NCBI RefSeq assembly: GCF_029625215.1
Contig: NZ_CP121197.1
Coordinates: 1,426,001 to 1,490,000, forward strand
DNA: 64,000 nt
Origin: Aurantibacillus circumpalustris
GTDB lineage: Bacteria > Bacteroidota > Bacteroidia > B-17B0 > Aurantibacillaceae
Direction of reading: 5' to 3'
Part shown: piece after piece, positions 25,207 to 34,233 of the stretch
Position numbering within the stretch: position 1 is the stretch's first letter
How the letters are laid out: each line of letters begins with the position of its first letter
The notes under the pieces: generated by a model
Database searches by the model: none
Told to the model about the DNA's origin: nothing
What the model saw: the letters and a program-made list of their open reading frames with translations, nothing else
Program-made: the position numbers and the translations under genes

Positions 25207-26689
25207 TGGAACTTAATTTTTTTAGATTATTAATTTCCAGTTTATAAATCATCCAAACAAATATTCCTATTAACAAATTATTCAAAATAATTTTAGTCCA
25301 TGTACTTTCGAGACCACTATAAGTTAGAGAAACGAGATACAGAAGTATTGTGATAGCAGAATAAACCGCTAATGCCCTCACATTGTATTTAATTGGGAAA
25401 TACTTTTGTCCCCATAAATACGATAAAACCATCATGCCAGCATATGCTGCTAGCGTTGCCCAAGCACAAGCTACATAGGAATAAGCTGGGACAAAAAGCA
25501 CATTAATTACAATGGTTATGACTGCGCCGGTAATTGAAATGTAAGCTCCAAATTTTGTTTGACCACTTAATTTGTACCAAATAGACAAATTGTAGACCAC
25601 TCCCAAACACACGTTGGCCAATAACAGTATGGGAACTACTTTTAATCCACTCCAATAGGCTTCGCCAATAATGTATTTTATCCAATCTAAGTTTAATACT
25701 GTTGCTAAAAACAAAAACAAACAAAAAATCAAAAAATACTTCATCACGTAAGCGTAGGTGTTTTTTGAATCTTTTTCCTTTGCTTTTCCAAAAAAGAAGG
25801 GCTCGGCAGCAAAACGAAATGCTTGTATGAAAATGGTTATTAAAATGGCTATTTTATAACAGGCTCCGTATATACCTTGTGCATCTTGAGCCGCAACTTT
25901 ATCGGGCATTAATTGTTTTAAAATAATTCTGTCGAGTGTTTCGTTAATCATGCCCGCTAGCCCAAGAATAATTAAGGGCCAGGTGTACTTAAGCATTTCT
26001 TTTAGAAGAGTCGTATTCAAATTAAAACGAACGGATAAAATTTGTTTACTTAATAAGAGCAGAGTTAAAAGATTTGCAATCAGGTTAGCGAGAAAACAAT
26101 AGCCAATTCCTATTTCAGGATTATACATCTCAGCCAGAACACTGCCGTCCTGAGTATCGTAAGCTACTTTGCAAAAGGAGATAAAAAATACCGTGAGTCC
26201 AAAATTGACAACGACATTGAATAATTTTAAAAAAGAAAACTTCAGTGCCTTGTTCTCAGATCTTAATTTTGCAAAAGGGATACTCATAATCGCATCTGAA
26301 GCGATAATAAGAACACACCAGATAATAAATTGTGACGAATAAGTAGCGTTGGGTGTTGATAGTCCAGCCGCGATGGTAGAAGATAGAACAATTAAAATCA
26401 GACTAAAAACTAAAGAAGTGGAAAGAAGAGAAAGTAATGCTGTATTGTATACATCTGCCTTATTCTCGAGCTTTGAATTAAAATTAAAGAAGGTGGTCTC
26501 CATACCATAGGTAAAAATGACGTTCAGAAAAGAAATAATCGAATACAGTTCTGAATTAATGCCGTATTCAGCAGGAAGGAAAGCCCTTGTTAAAATAGGA
26601 ACCAGAAAATAATTTAAGAATCTGGGCAAAATAGTCCCCAGTCCGTAAACGACTGTTTGCCCAGCTAAATTTTTTATTGGATTTGACAC
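25187..26689 (-). CDS. Polysaccharide/oligosaccharide flippase (Wzx/MOP-like)
   Basis: This 500-residue integral membrane protein has about 12-14 hydrophobic segments. It belongs to the MOP-type polysaccharide transporters ([20 protein letters not shown] opening, [15 protein letters not shown] after helix 1), which translocate lipid-linked sugar units across the inner membrane. The start is GTG at 26689. It ends inside the dut start region (20-base overlap). An RmlD-like gene lies upstream, so a surface polysaccharide role fits, but no glycosyltransferases or polymerase are adjacent. Confidence 0.9.
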   Translation of the reverse strand: MSNPIKNLAGQTVVYGLGTILPRFLNYFLVPILTRAFLPAEYGINSELYSIISFLNVIFTYGMETTFFNFNSKLENKADVYNTALLSLLSTSLVFSLILIVLSSTIAAGLSTPNATYSSQFIIWCVLIIASDAIMSIPFAKLRSENKALKFSFLKLFNVVVNFGLTVFFISFCKVAYDTQDGSVLAEMYNPEIGIGYCFLANLIANLLTLLLLSKQILSVRFNLNTTLLKEMLKYTWPLIILGLAGMINETLDRIILKQLMPDKVAAQDAQGIYGACYKIAILITIFIQAFRFAAEPFFFGKAKEKDSKNTYAYVMKYFLIFCLFLFLATVLNLDWIKYIIGEAYWSGLKVVPILLLANVCLGVVYNLSIWYKLSGQTKFGAYISITGAVITIVINVLFVPAYSYVACAWATLAAYAGMMVLSYLWGQKYFPIKYNVRALAVYSAITILLYLVSLTYSGLESTWTKIILNNLLIGIFVWMIYKLEINNLKKLSSNVSSNN

Positions 26690-26835
26690 AGATAAGTAAT
26701 AAAACTAAAAGTAGGAAAATATACGTCTTTTAGATTCCTTTGCGGCTGTAAGATATTAACCATGACTTGTAAAGAAGCAAAGATTAAATGGAAGATGTAA
26801 AAAGGCAAAGGGAAAATGGATAAATCTCTTCTATA

Positions 26836-27768
26836 TTAGGCTTTACCCATTGCTTTTATTTGATCTTCTAATAGTTTAATTCCTTCTGTAAAACTATGCG
26901 GATTGTATCCTAAATTATTTACAGCTTTATCGATAATAAAACCTGTTATTGGCGGGCGTTTCGCTGGTTGCTTGATATCAGCGCTTTTACTTGGTTTAAT
27001 TAAACTCTTATCCAAACCATAATAATCAGCCACAACTGTAGCCAATTCTAAAATACTATAAAAGTTTTTTCCTGAAATATTATAAACTCCTTTTGCTCTT
27101 TTCTGTGCAATGAGTATACAACCATCAGCCAAATCTTCAGCAAGTGTTGGTGTTCTGAACTGATCGTCCACAACATTTATAACTTTTCCTTGCTCTAAAT
27201 TAGATTTCACCCAAAGTACAATATTACTACGACTCATATTATCAACGATGCCATAAACCAAAACCGTTCTTGCTATTGCCCAATGAAGCGTTGAGGCCTT
27301 TACTATTTTCTCTGCTTCTAACTTTCCTTCTGCGTAATAACTTAGAGGATTCGGTTTTTCTTCTTCATCTAAAGGTCCATGAGTACCATCAAAAATAAAA
27401 TCTGTGCTAAGATGGATAAAATGTGGCTTATAATTTGGATTTTTTTTCTGAAGAGCTTCTAAGGTTTTTACCTGAAACTCAACTGCCGTAGCATTCATAA
27501 GCCAACTCGTTTCTTTTTCTGTTTCACAGGCATCTACGTTGGTCATAGCAGCAGTGTTTATGATTACATCTGGTAAATACTTCGAAAAAACGTCTTCTAC
27601 ATTTTTTTTATTTGTAATGTCTAATGAATCGTAAATATATCCTTCTTGTTGCACCAATCGGTTGACTCCTCTCGCTGTTGCAATACATTCAACACCAGTT
27701 GTGTTGCGCAATTTATAAACCAGTTTTTGTCCTAACAAGCCATTAGAACCTGTAATTAAAATTTTCAT
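26836..27768 (-). CDS. RmlD-like NAD(P)-dependent sugar nucleotide reductase
   Basis: This 310-residue extended short-chain dehydrogenase of the RmlD (dTDP-4-dehydrorhamnose reductase) superfamily has the cofactor motif ITGSNGLLGQ at residues 4-13, NTAAMTNVDACE, STDFIFDGTHGP and the catalytic YAEGK (Tyr-x3-Lys). The exact sugar is unknown, as no other rml genes are nearby. The DUF3109 gene lies upstream with a 12-base gap; the intergenic 26690-26835 contains no gene. Confidence 0.88.
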   Translation of the reverse strand: MKILITGSNGLLGQKLVYKLRNTTGVECIATARGVNRLVQQEGYIYDSLDITNKKNVEDVFSKYLPDVIINTAAMTNVDACETEKETSWLMNATAVEFQVKTLEALQKKNPNYKPHFIHLSTDFIFDGTHGPLDEEEKPNPLSYYAEGKLEAEKIVKASTLHWAIARTVLVYGIVDNMSRSNIVLWVKSNLEQGKVINVVDDQFRTPTLAEDLADGCILIAQKRAKGVYNISGKNFYSILELATVVADYYGLDKSLIKPSKSADIKQPAKRPPITGFIIDKAVNNLGYNPHSFTEGIKLLEDQIKAMGKA

Positions 27769-27780
27769 TTCTAATCTGAA

Positions 27781-28359
27781 TTAATCTTTTTTTAAATGTA
27801 ACATTGCGCTTTTTTCCAACTGTTTAAACCACTCTTTACCGTATTTACGAATAAGTGGTTCTTTTAAAAATTTGTATACAGGCACATCTAGTTTTTTTCC
27901 ACATTCACAGGCAGGTTTGCAGATGTCCCATTTATCATAGTTGACAGCGTCGTAATTTTTATGCTCAGTAATTCTAATTGGATAAAGGTGACAGCTAATT
28001 GGTTTTTTCCAGGTAATAACACCTTCGTAATATGCTTTCTCTATTGCGCACTTAGCTGTTTTGGTTTCATCGAAATATACAAATGCACATTCAGCACCTT
28101 CGCTTACCAAAGTGGTTGTATAATCTCCGTCACTGTCAACAACAAATGGTCCGTATTTTTCTACTGCTTTGATGCCTTTTTTCACCATGTAAGGTTTAAC
28201 CTTGTCAACCAGCTCTTCTAAAATAGGAAGTTCATCTTTGTTAAGAGGGGCGCCGCTATCACCGGCAACGCAGCAAGCTCCTTTGCAGGCATTTAAATCA
28301 CATACAAACTTTTTATCCAGCAGATCTTCGCTGACCAATGTTTTATCAATTGCTATCAT
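27781..28359 (-). CDS. DUF3109 family cysteine-rich protein
   Basis: This 192-residue cytosolic protein is of the DUF3109 family, common in Bacteroidota. It has a Cys-rich N-terminal signature, CDLNACKGACC at about residues 20-30, then a further Cys cluster (SEGAECAF, KTAKCAIE, ISCHLYPIR, CKPACECGKK). The spacing suggests a metal or Fe-S site, similar to YkgJ-type CxxCxxCC proteins, but this is inference. The biochemical role is unknown. It probably forms an operon with the downstream RmlD-like gene. Confidence 0.85.
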   Translation of the reverse strand: MIAIDKTLVSEDLLDKKFVCDLNACKGACCVAGDSGAPLNKDELPILEELVDKVKPYMVKKGIKAVEKYGPFVVDSDGDYTTTLVSEGAECAFVYFDETKTAKCAIEKAYYEGVITWKKPISCHLYPIRITEHKNYDAVNYDKWDICKPACECGKKLDVPVYKFLKEPLIRKYGKEWFKQLEKSAMLHLKKD

Positions 28360-28404
28360 TCTTGTGGCGACAAAGATAAGGAATAAGAAGGATTCTCAAT
28401 TAAA

Positions 28405-29208
28405 TTAATTGATAGCCATGTTTTGCGTCATATACGCTCCAAGATATTTTTCAAGGATACTGCGGTAAGCAGGGGTGGATTTAAATGAAGCGAAGAATTC
28501 ATTAAATAAAGCTTTATGCTGACTTCCTTTAGGCATCACAAAACCAAGTTCTTCTTTAGACTGGTTGAGGATTTTTTGCATTTTCAAAAATTTTCCAGGA
28601 TTGTTTTTTAAATAGAACCAAAAGCCAACCGCATCAACGTACCCAAAGCATAATACGTTTTTAGCGATTTCGTCCAAAATTTTTACCTCATCCGTTTTAT
28701 AAGAAATTTTTAAATCCTGGATGTATTGCTTCTTAAGTTCTACGATATACCTATTTAGAGAAGTGTTGTTAATTGTAAGGGCACTCATGCTTCCGAGCGA
28801 CCTAAGTATTTCATCAGTAGTTTTCGATTTTACATCAGGCGCATGACCGTTTGTTACACAAAAAGCTACGTTTTTTAAATAGGCAGATGAAAAATCTACT
28901 TCCATAGCCCTTTCCTGACTAATCGTTACAGAGCCCAAACCCAGACTGTTCTGACTTTTTTTCGTTGAAATGTAAAACGAGTTAAAATCGGTATAACCAA
29001 CTTGTTTTAAGGTGATGTTAATTTTCTTTTTGGATTTAAGCCAATATACATACTCGTTAACTATGTCAACTTCAATTCCTTTTACTGAACCGTTATCTGT
29101 ATAGGCAAAAGGCGTTTGGATATAATAATTAACGAAAAGGGTATCGCCAATTTGAGCAAAACTGATACTACTTAAAACAGAGGTTATTATAATTAAAAAA
29201 TATCTCAA
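28405..29208 (-). CDS. Extracellular solute-binding (SBP family 3-like) protein
   Basis: This 267-residue protein has a signal peptide (about residues 1-18, RYFLIIITSVLSSISFAQ) and a type 3 periplasmic binding-protein fold. YTDNGSVKGIEVDIVNEYVYW is the typical N-terminal lobe segment, SQERAMEVDFSSAYL the ligand-lobe crossover, and LGFVMPKGSQHKALFNEF the C-terminal lobe. No permease or ATPase is nearby, so it may be a stand-alone sensor or binder. The start is TTG at 29208, as no ATG precedes the signal peptide. Confidence 0.85.
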   Translation of the reverse strand: MRYFLIIITSVLSSISFAQIGDTLFVNYYIQTPFAYTDNGSVKGIEVDIVNEYVYWLKSKKKINITLKQVGYTDFNSFYISTKKSQNSLGLGSVTISQERAMEVDFSSAYLKNVAFCVTNGHAPDVKSKTTDEILRSLGSMSALTINNTSLNRYIVELKKQYIQDLKISYKTDEVKILDEIAKNVLCFGYVDAVGFWFYLKNNPGKFLKMQKILNQSKEELGFVMPKGSQHKALFNEFFASFKSTPAYRSILEKYLGAYMTQNMAIN

Positions 29209-29433
29209 CTTACTTAACGTCTTTTTGGGGTCAGCTAAAGTACAAATTTAATATTTAAACTCAGGGGTATAATATGAATTTAATGTAATAAACCCCCATT
29301 CTTACGGATAAATACCCCTTCTGTGGTATAGTGAAAATTGTGTTTTTTTACTTATATTCCAGCTACAAATTCTAGCATTATTTAGTAATTTTAAGGTTGT
29401 TAACTTCTTTTAAAAATTAGTGCCAAGAAAACA

Positions 29434-29943
29434 ATGGATGAAATAATAAATAAAGTTGCTGGAAGCGGTATAGTTAGTATTGATCTAGAGGAGTTTTATG
29501 TAGAAGGAGACCGTGTTTTTTTCGATATCAAGCCACATTTGTTTATGGAGCAAATATTAAAGGAAAAAGACTTTAGAGAATTTCTTAAAACAAATGACTG
29601 GAGTTTATACGAAGATAAGATTGTTGGTATAATTTGTAGCGCCGATGCCATTGTACCTACTTGGGCTTATATGCTTATTACACTTGCTTTAGAGCCTCAT
29701 GCGAGAAGAGTTTTTTTTGGAAACCTCAATGAACTCGAAAATATTATGTTTGCAGAGAAACTAGCAACGATTAACCCGGAAATATACAAAGATGCTAGAG
29801 TTGTGATAAAGGGTTGTGGTGAAAAGCAAATTCCAACAAACGCCTTTGTACAGCTTACAACACTTTTAAAACCTTTTGCAAAAAGTATTATGTATGGAGA
29901 GCCCTGCAGTACAGTGCCTTTGTACAAGGCCAAAAGTTCATAG
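29434..29943 (+). CDS. DUF2480 family protein
   Basis: This 169-residue cytosolic protein matches the DUF2480 family restricted mostly to Bacteroidota (opening INKVAGSGIVSIDLEEFY, internal ICSADAIVPTWAYMLI, and C-terminal GEPCSTVPLYK). No catalytic motif is understood. A conserved Cys occurs in IICSAD and another pair in KGCGE and EPCS. ATG at 29434. Its stop overlaps the end of the convergent deacetylase gene by six bases. Function unknown. Confidence 0.88.
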   Translation: MDEIINKVAGSGIVSIDLEEFYVEGDRVFFDIKPHLFMEQILKEKDFREFLKTNDWSLYEDKIVGIICSADAIVPTWAYMLITLALEPHARRVFFGNLNELENIMFAEKLATINPEIYKDARVVIKGCGEKQIPTNAFVQLTTLLKPFAKSIMYGEPCSTVPLYKAKSS

Positions 29944-30555
29944 GGTTTTAAAGCTATACCCCTTTTGTAAAAAATTTTCAAGGAAAATTGGAAGTGCATA
30001 TTTCATATTTGTTTCGGCCTTTACATTATCGTGAAAAAGTACAATGCTTCCATTTCTCGTATTCTTGAGCACATTCTCAGTACATTTAAGCGGAGAAATA
30101 TGTTCGAAGTCGTAACTGATTACGTCCCATAAAATTACATCGTAGCCACGTTCAACTAAGGCCTTATACTGTCCGAGTCTCAATTGTCCATAGGGTGGTC
30201 TAAACAAATTATTTTCTACGAGCCTTTTACACTCCTCCACCTCTCTTATGTAATCGCCAACTGTAGTCTTAAACCCTTTTGTGTGAAACATAGTATGATT
30301 TCCAACACGGTGGCCCTCTATTTTAACTCTATCAAAAACTTTAGGATTACGTATAATGTTGGCGCCCACACAAAAAAAAGTTGCCTTAATATTGTATTTT
30401 TTTAATTCATCCAACACCCAATCTGTTAAGCCTTGAATAGGACCATCGTCGAAAGTAAGGTAAATGTTCTTTTCTTCCTTGTTCATACGCCAAACCGCTC
30501 GAGGATAAATCCTTCTTAGAACCGCGTTTGGTTGTATGAGTAAAAGATTTTTCAA
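29938..30555 (-). CDS. Polysaccharide deacetylase family protein
   Basis: This 205-residue NodB-domain (CE4-like) deacetylase contains the metal motif TFDDGP with Asp36/Asp37, the zinc-binding NHTMFHTKG (His-x3-x-His spacing), RPPYGQLR, and the C-terminal VLFHDN. It removes acyl groups from a glycan, possibly peptidoglycan or an exopolysaccharide. I place the start at a TTG at 30555 (KNLLLIQPNAVLRRIYP) because the family shows about 35 conserved residues before TFDDGP. The frame's earlier TTG at 30582 falls inside a terminator hairpin. There is no clear signal peptide. Confidence 0.85.
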   Translation of the reverse strand: MKNLLLIQPNAVLRRIYPRAVWRMNKEEKNIYLTFDDGPIQGLTDWVLDELKKYNIKATFFCVGANIIRNPKVFDRVKIEGHRVGNHTMFHTKGFKTTVGDYIREVEECKRLVENNLFRPPYGQLRLGQYKALVERGYDVILWDVISYDFEHISPLKCTENVLKNTRNGSIVLFHDNVKAETNMKYALPIFLENFLQKGYSFKTL

Positions 30556-30565
30556 AACAAAAGTT

Positions 30566-30591
30566 CCACCACAGATAAACAACTGTGGTGG
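30566..30591 (-). terminator. Terminator of the DUF2723 gene
   Basis: Perfect nine-base arms CCACCACAG/CTGTGGTGG with an eight-base loop, followed on the minus strand by AACTTTTGTTTT. It lies six bases after the DUF2723 stop and immediately before the deacetylase start region, so the deacetylase is probably expressed by read-through or from its own start below the hairpin. Confidence 0.75.
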
Positions 30592-30596
30592 ATTAA

Positions 30597-33500
30597 TTAA
30601 GGTAATTGCGGCTCTCTCGTGGGAGAAAGATCTTCAGGACTTAAAACTCCTTTAATTCTATTTATAAATTCCTTCGACAAATCTTCCTGTTTGTATTGCT
30701 GCGATAAACCAGTTAAACGTTTTAAAATTTCTTTTGCTTGATTTACGTCTCTACCATACGCAGCTCTGTGATTTGGCTTTTGAGCCATATATATTCTTAA
30801 ATCACCTTCAAAAATATCAAACAGTTTTTTAGCTAGTTCATTTGCTTTTTTAGTTTCTCCGATTTCATAATAAGAACCGCAAATAGTAAAAATGGTTGCG
30901 TCGTAAGGAATGTTTTCATCCGGCATAACGGTAAGACATTTATCTAAAACGTTTTTCGCTAGTTTGTTTTTACCTTCGTTAATAAGGGCTCCAGAAAGTA
31001 TGGCCATTTGCATACGCAGATTGCTAGCCATTCTGATACAATTTTCATCCAAATTCACACCAGGTTTGTCCATTCCACCCCAAAGGAATTTATTCATAAT
31101 GTTATCATACATCACTTCTGTGTTTACACGTCCACCTTGTGCTTCTTCGTCTTCTGTTTGTTTAATTGGAACAAATCTATATGCTAAACCTTCTAGTTGA
31201 AAATAACGCTTCATTCCAACGTAAGCATCGTCACCGGTTGTAACGGCAAAATAAATTGGTCTCTCCCAAGTATTATGTGCCACAAGATCTAAAACTAAAA
31301 GATCGTTTTTTGTGATATAATTTTTTCCACCCAAATCCCAAGCAATCCTCTTTGCAAGACGACCAGTGTCACCCACACTAATTACTTTGTTTTTCATTAC
31401 GGTAAGGCTATCCACATTCACATAAAGGCGTCTAGATGGCAACACGTCTAAAAGATCGCCTCCGTTATTGTATTTTCCATCAGGATTGTCGCTCAAAGCA
31501 GTTTCTAAAGCCCCTTTCAGCTCCATGGCGGCCGGATTTTGTCCATTGATTAACAAATACGATAACTTTTCAGCTTCCAATTTTTCTTCAGGAATTGTAA
31601 ACGGAACGGGCATACTTAAATAAGCCGCTCTGCGCATTTGGCGTATGTACCAATCGGTTTGAAGTAAACTTAAATTTACCACACGCACGTCAGTTCTTAT
31701 TCCTTCTACTTCCTGAGCGTACCATAAAGGGAATGTATCATTATCACCATTCGTAAAAAGAATGGCATTTGGTGCACAACTTTGTAAATAATTTATTGCC
31801 ACGTCGCGCGACAGTGTTCTCAAAGAACGGTTATGGTCATTCCAACCATCCTTAAGCATAACGGCAGGTACTACTAATCCTAATGCCGTAGAGCCGATTG
31901 CAATTCCTATTGTTGCCGCTTTTTTACTAAACAGGTCATATAAATACAACACTCCAAAGCCAATCCATATCGCAAAGGCATAAAAACTTCCCGTATAAGC
32001 ATAGTCACGTTCACGCGGTTGATAAGGCGATTGATTAAGATAGATTACTATCGCCAGTCCTGTTAAAAGGAAAAAACACAGCACCACCCAAGCATCCGGT
32101 TTATTTCTTTTAAAATGGAAAAACATTCCTAGAAGTCCCAGGATTAGAGGCAGTGCATAAAAATGATTATTTGCAAAATTATTTTTATCGCGATAAATTT
32201 TTTGCGAAGTATCCGTACCAAGTTTAAAATCATCAATTGGCTTAATCCCACTCACCCAGTTACCATCCATGTTATTACCGGTTGAACCTTGTACATCATT
32301 TTGTCTTCCAACAAAATTCCAGTAAAAATAGCGCAGGTACATATAATTTACCTGATAATTGAAGAAAAACCACAGGTTAGCTCCCATTGTAGGAACCTCA
32401 ACGCTTTCAGTCTCACCATTTCTGTTCTCCATTACTCGGTTTCTGTGATGCTCTGCAACATTTCCCCAATATTTATAACCAGCTTCATGATGCGCTTGGG
32501 AACTGTGCATTCTTGGAAAAATTGTACAAAATTCAGGTTCGTATTTTGCGATCGAATTCTTTCGTGAATCAATCATTTTATAATTCTTATTTATTTTGTC
32601 TTTTGCATAAACCGGATCACCATTACCAAATTCACTTCTTGGGCGCGTAGGCGCATTGTAATATTGTCCGTATAAAATTGGCCAGTCACCGTATTGCTCT
32701 CTCAACAAATAAGAAAGCATATTAGGTGCATTTTCAGGATCGTTTTCATCCATAGGAGGATTGGCTTGTGAACGAATTACCAAAACAAAGAAAGAGGAAT
32801 AACCAATTAACAGCGTTGCAAAGCTTAAAAAGATTGCATTAAGTGTAATTGTTTTTGTTTTATAATGTTTAATCGCGTATAGAATTGCTCCTAACATTAT
32901 CAGACGTGTAAACATTCCACCACCATTTGGCGCAACTATCACAGCAAAACCAGATAAAATTGAAGCGGAATAAAATCCCATCTTGTAATACTTCTCAGTT
33001 TTATTAATGGTATAAATAATAAATGTAGTAAGAGAAAATGCAAGCAGCAAGAAGAAGAAAATAGTTCCGGTACTAAAACCAAGGCTTAATTTGTTGGTAA
33101 AAAACACCTCGTAGTCACTTATAAACTTTACAATTTTTGGAATAATGAGATTTTGCACTAAACCCAAAACCATAACTGAAGAGATCCCTGCTATGAAAAA
33201 ACCTTTCCAGGTGAACTTATATTTTTTGAAATAAATAATAAACCCAATTGCAGGAATAATTAATAGATTTAATAAATGGACACCTATAGATAAACCTATC
33301 ATGTAGCTAATGAGCACTAACCAACGCAAAGCACCCGTTGGATTCGTAGAATCTTCTTCATCCCATTTTAAAATAGCCCAGAAAGCAATTGCTGTGAAAA
33401 AAGATGACATGGCATATACCTCACCTTCAACGGCACTAAACCAGAAGGAATCGGAAAATGTATAAGCTAAAGCTCCTACAATACCTGCTCCAAGAATAGC

Positions 33501-33863
33501 CCATTGTTTAGGTTTTTCAAGTTCGCTCACCTTTTTGCCATATACTTTTATTCCTAAACGGGTAATTGTCCAAAATAAAAACAAAATACTGAAAGAGCTT
33601 GATAAGGCGCTCATCACGTTGATCATCATCCCTGCATGAGCAGGATCAGATCCCCCAAACAAGGTAAAAAAGCGCCCTACTATCAGGAAAAAAGGCGCTC
33701 CTGGAGGGTGACCAACCTCCAATTTAAATGCGCAAGCAATATACTCTCCACAATCCCAGAAACTGGCAGTTGGTTCAATACTAGAGCAATAAGTTACAGT
33801 TGCAACGGCCCAAATCAGCCATCCGATCAGATTATTAAGTTTCCCGAATTCTTTTGTCATCAT
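30597..33863 (-). CDS. DUF2723 (GT117-type) multi-pass membrane protein
   Basis: This 1088-residue inner-membrane protein has an N-terminal DUF2723 domain (about residues 10-200) that includes WDCGEYIACAFKLEVGHPPGAP, a GT-C-like acidic first loop. About 12 transmembrane segments extend to about residue 680, and a large C-terminal soluble region (about 690-1080) contains NGDNDTFPLWYAQEVEGIRTDV. NCBI-style annotation groups these with glycosyltransferase family 117. The fold resembles protein O-glycosyltransferases, but the acceptor is unknown. A terminator follows. A TATCTTCG promoter-like element lies 18-25 bases before the ATG. Confidence 0.9.
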   Translation of the reverse strand: MMTKEFGKLNNLIGWLIWAVATVTYCSSIEPTASFWDCGEYIACAFKLEVGHPPGAPFFLIVGRFFTLFGGSDPAHAGMMINVMSALSSSFSILFLFWTITRLGIKVYGKKVSELEKPKQWAILGAGIVGALAYTFSDSFWFSAVEGEVYAMSSFFTAIAFWAILKWDEEDSTNPTGALRWLVLISYMIGLSIGVHLLNLLIIPAIGFIIYFKKYKFTWKGFFIAGISSVMVLGLVQNLIIPKIVKFISDYEVFFTNKLSLGFSTGTIFFFLLLAFSLTTFIIYTINKTEKYYKMGFYSASILSGFAVIVAPNGGGMFTRLIMLGAILYAIKHYKTKTITLNAIFLSFATLLIGYSSFFVLVIRSQANPPMDENDPENAPNMLSYLLREQYGDWPILYGQYYNAPTRPRSEFGNGDPVYAKDKINKNYKMIDSRKNSIAKYEPEFCTIFPRMHSSQAHHEAGYKYWGNVAEHHRNRVMENRNGETESVEVPTMGANLWFFFNYQVNYMYLRYFYWNFVGRQNDVQGSTGNNMDGNWVSGIKPIDDFKLGTDTSQKIYRDKNNFANNHFYALPLILGLLGMFFHFKRNKPDAWVVLCFFLLTGLAIVIYLNQSPYQPRERDYAYTGSFYAFAIWIGFGVLYLYDLFSKKAATIGIAIGSTALGLVVPAVMLKDGWNDHNRSLRTLSRDVAINYLQSCAPNAILFTNGDNDTFPLWYAQEVEGIRTDVRVVNLSLLQTDWYIRQMRRAAYLSMPVPFTIPEEKLEAEKLSYLLINGQNPAAMELKGALETALSDNPDGKYNNGGDLLDVLPSRRLYVNVDSLTVMKNKVISVGDTGRLAKRIAWDLGGKNYITKNDLLVLDLVAHNTWERPIYFAVTTGDDAYVGMKRYFQLEGLAYRFVPIKQTEDEEAQGGRVNTEVMYDNIMNKFLWGGMDKPGVNLDENCIRMASNLRMQMAILSGALINEGKNKLAKNVLDKCLTVMPDENIPYDATIFTICGSYYEIGETKKANELAKKLFDIFEGDLRIYMAQKPNHRAAYGRDVNQAKEILKRLTGLSQQYKQEDLSKEFINRIKGVLSPEDLSPTREPQLP

Positions 33864-33951
33864 AATAGAAGTAATGGTTGCGAAGATAGTATTTTACTTG
33901 GTTTAAAATTGTGCACAAAAGTGTAATATCCACGTTTTTTTTGAAAAATTA

Positions 33952-33981
33952 TTTGATTGAACTAAAAATTTTGTATTTTTG
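33952..33981 (+). promoter_or_regulatory. Promoter of tRNA-Gln: TTTG and TATTTTTG
   Basis: TTTG at 33952-33955 and TATTTTTG at 33974-33981 are 18 bases apart, fitting the Bacteroidota -33/-7 pattern. The mature tRNA starts 17 bases later. Confidence 0.75.
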
Positions 33982-33997
33982 CAGACCAAAATTAAAT

Positions 33998-34068
33998 TGC
34001 CCGATCGTCTAATGGCAGGACTTCGGTTTTTGGTACCGACTATGTAGGTTCGAATCCTGCTCGGGCAA
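33998..34068 (+). tRNA. tRNA-Gln (anticodon TTG)
   Basis: The full cloverleaf has the acceptor TGCCCGA/TCGGGCA, D arm GTCT/GGAC, anticodon stem TCGGT/ACCGA with loop TTTTGGT (anticodon TTG at 34030-34032), T arm GTAGG/CCTGC with loop TTCGAAT, and discriminator A at 34068. The CCA end is not encoded. It is flanked by its own promoter and a strong terminator, so it is a single-gene unit. Confidence 0.95.
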
Positions 34069-34072
34069 CAGA

Positions 34073-34104
34073 AAACCCTCTCAGAAATCCGGGAGGGTTT
34101 TTTT
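34073..34104 (+). terminator. Rho-independent terminator of tRNA-Gln
   Basis: Arms AAACCCTC (34073-34080) and GAGGGTTT (34093-34100), followed by a T-tract to 34104, start five bases after the tRNA. Confidence 0.88.
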
Positions 34105-34177
34105 ATTTTAATCAAATTTTTTTATCCGATGTGTTTTTAAAGTCACACTGATTTGCTCATATACAATACAATAGCAC

Positions 34178-34220
34178 AAAGAAAATCTCGATGCTGAAAA
34201 TTCACATCGGGGATTTCTTT
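34178..34220 (-). terminator. Hairpin terminator after valS
   Basis: Imperfect long arms (CACATCGGGGATTTCTTT against AAAGAAAATCTCGATGCTG) lie 14 bases after the valS stop on the minus strand. The 3' arm on that strand ends in a T-rich stretch (TTTTCTTT). Probably functional. Confidence 0.6.
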
Positions 34221-34233
34221 ATTAAACAATGAC

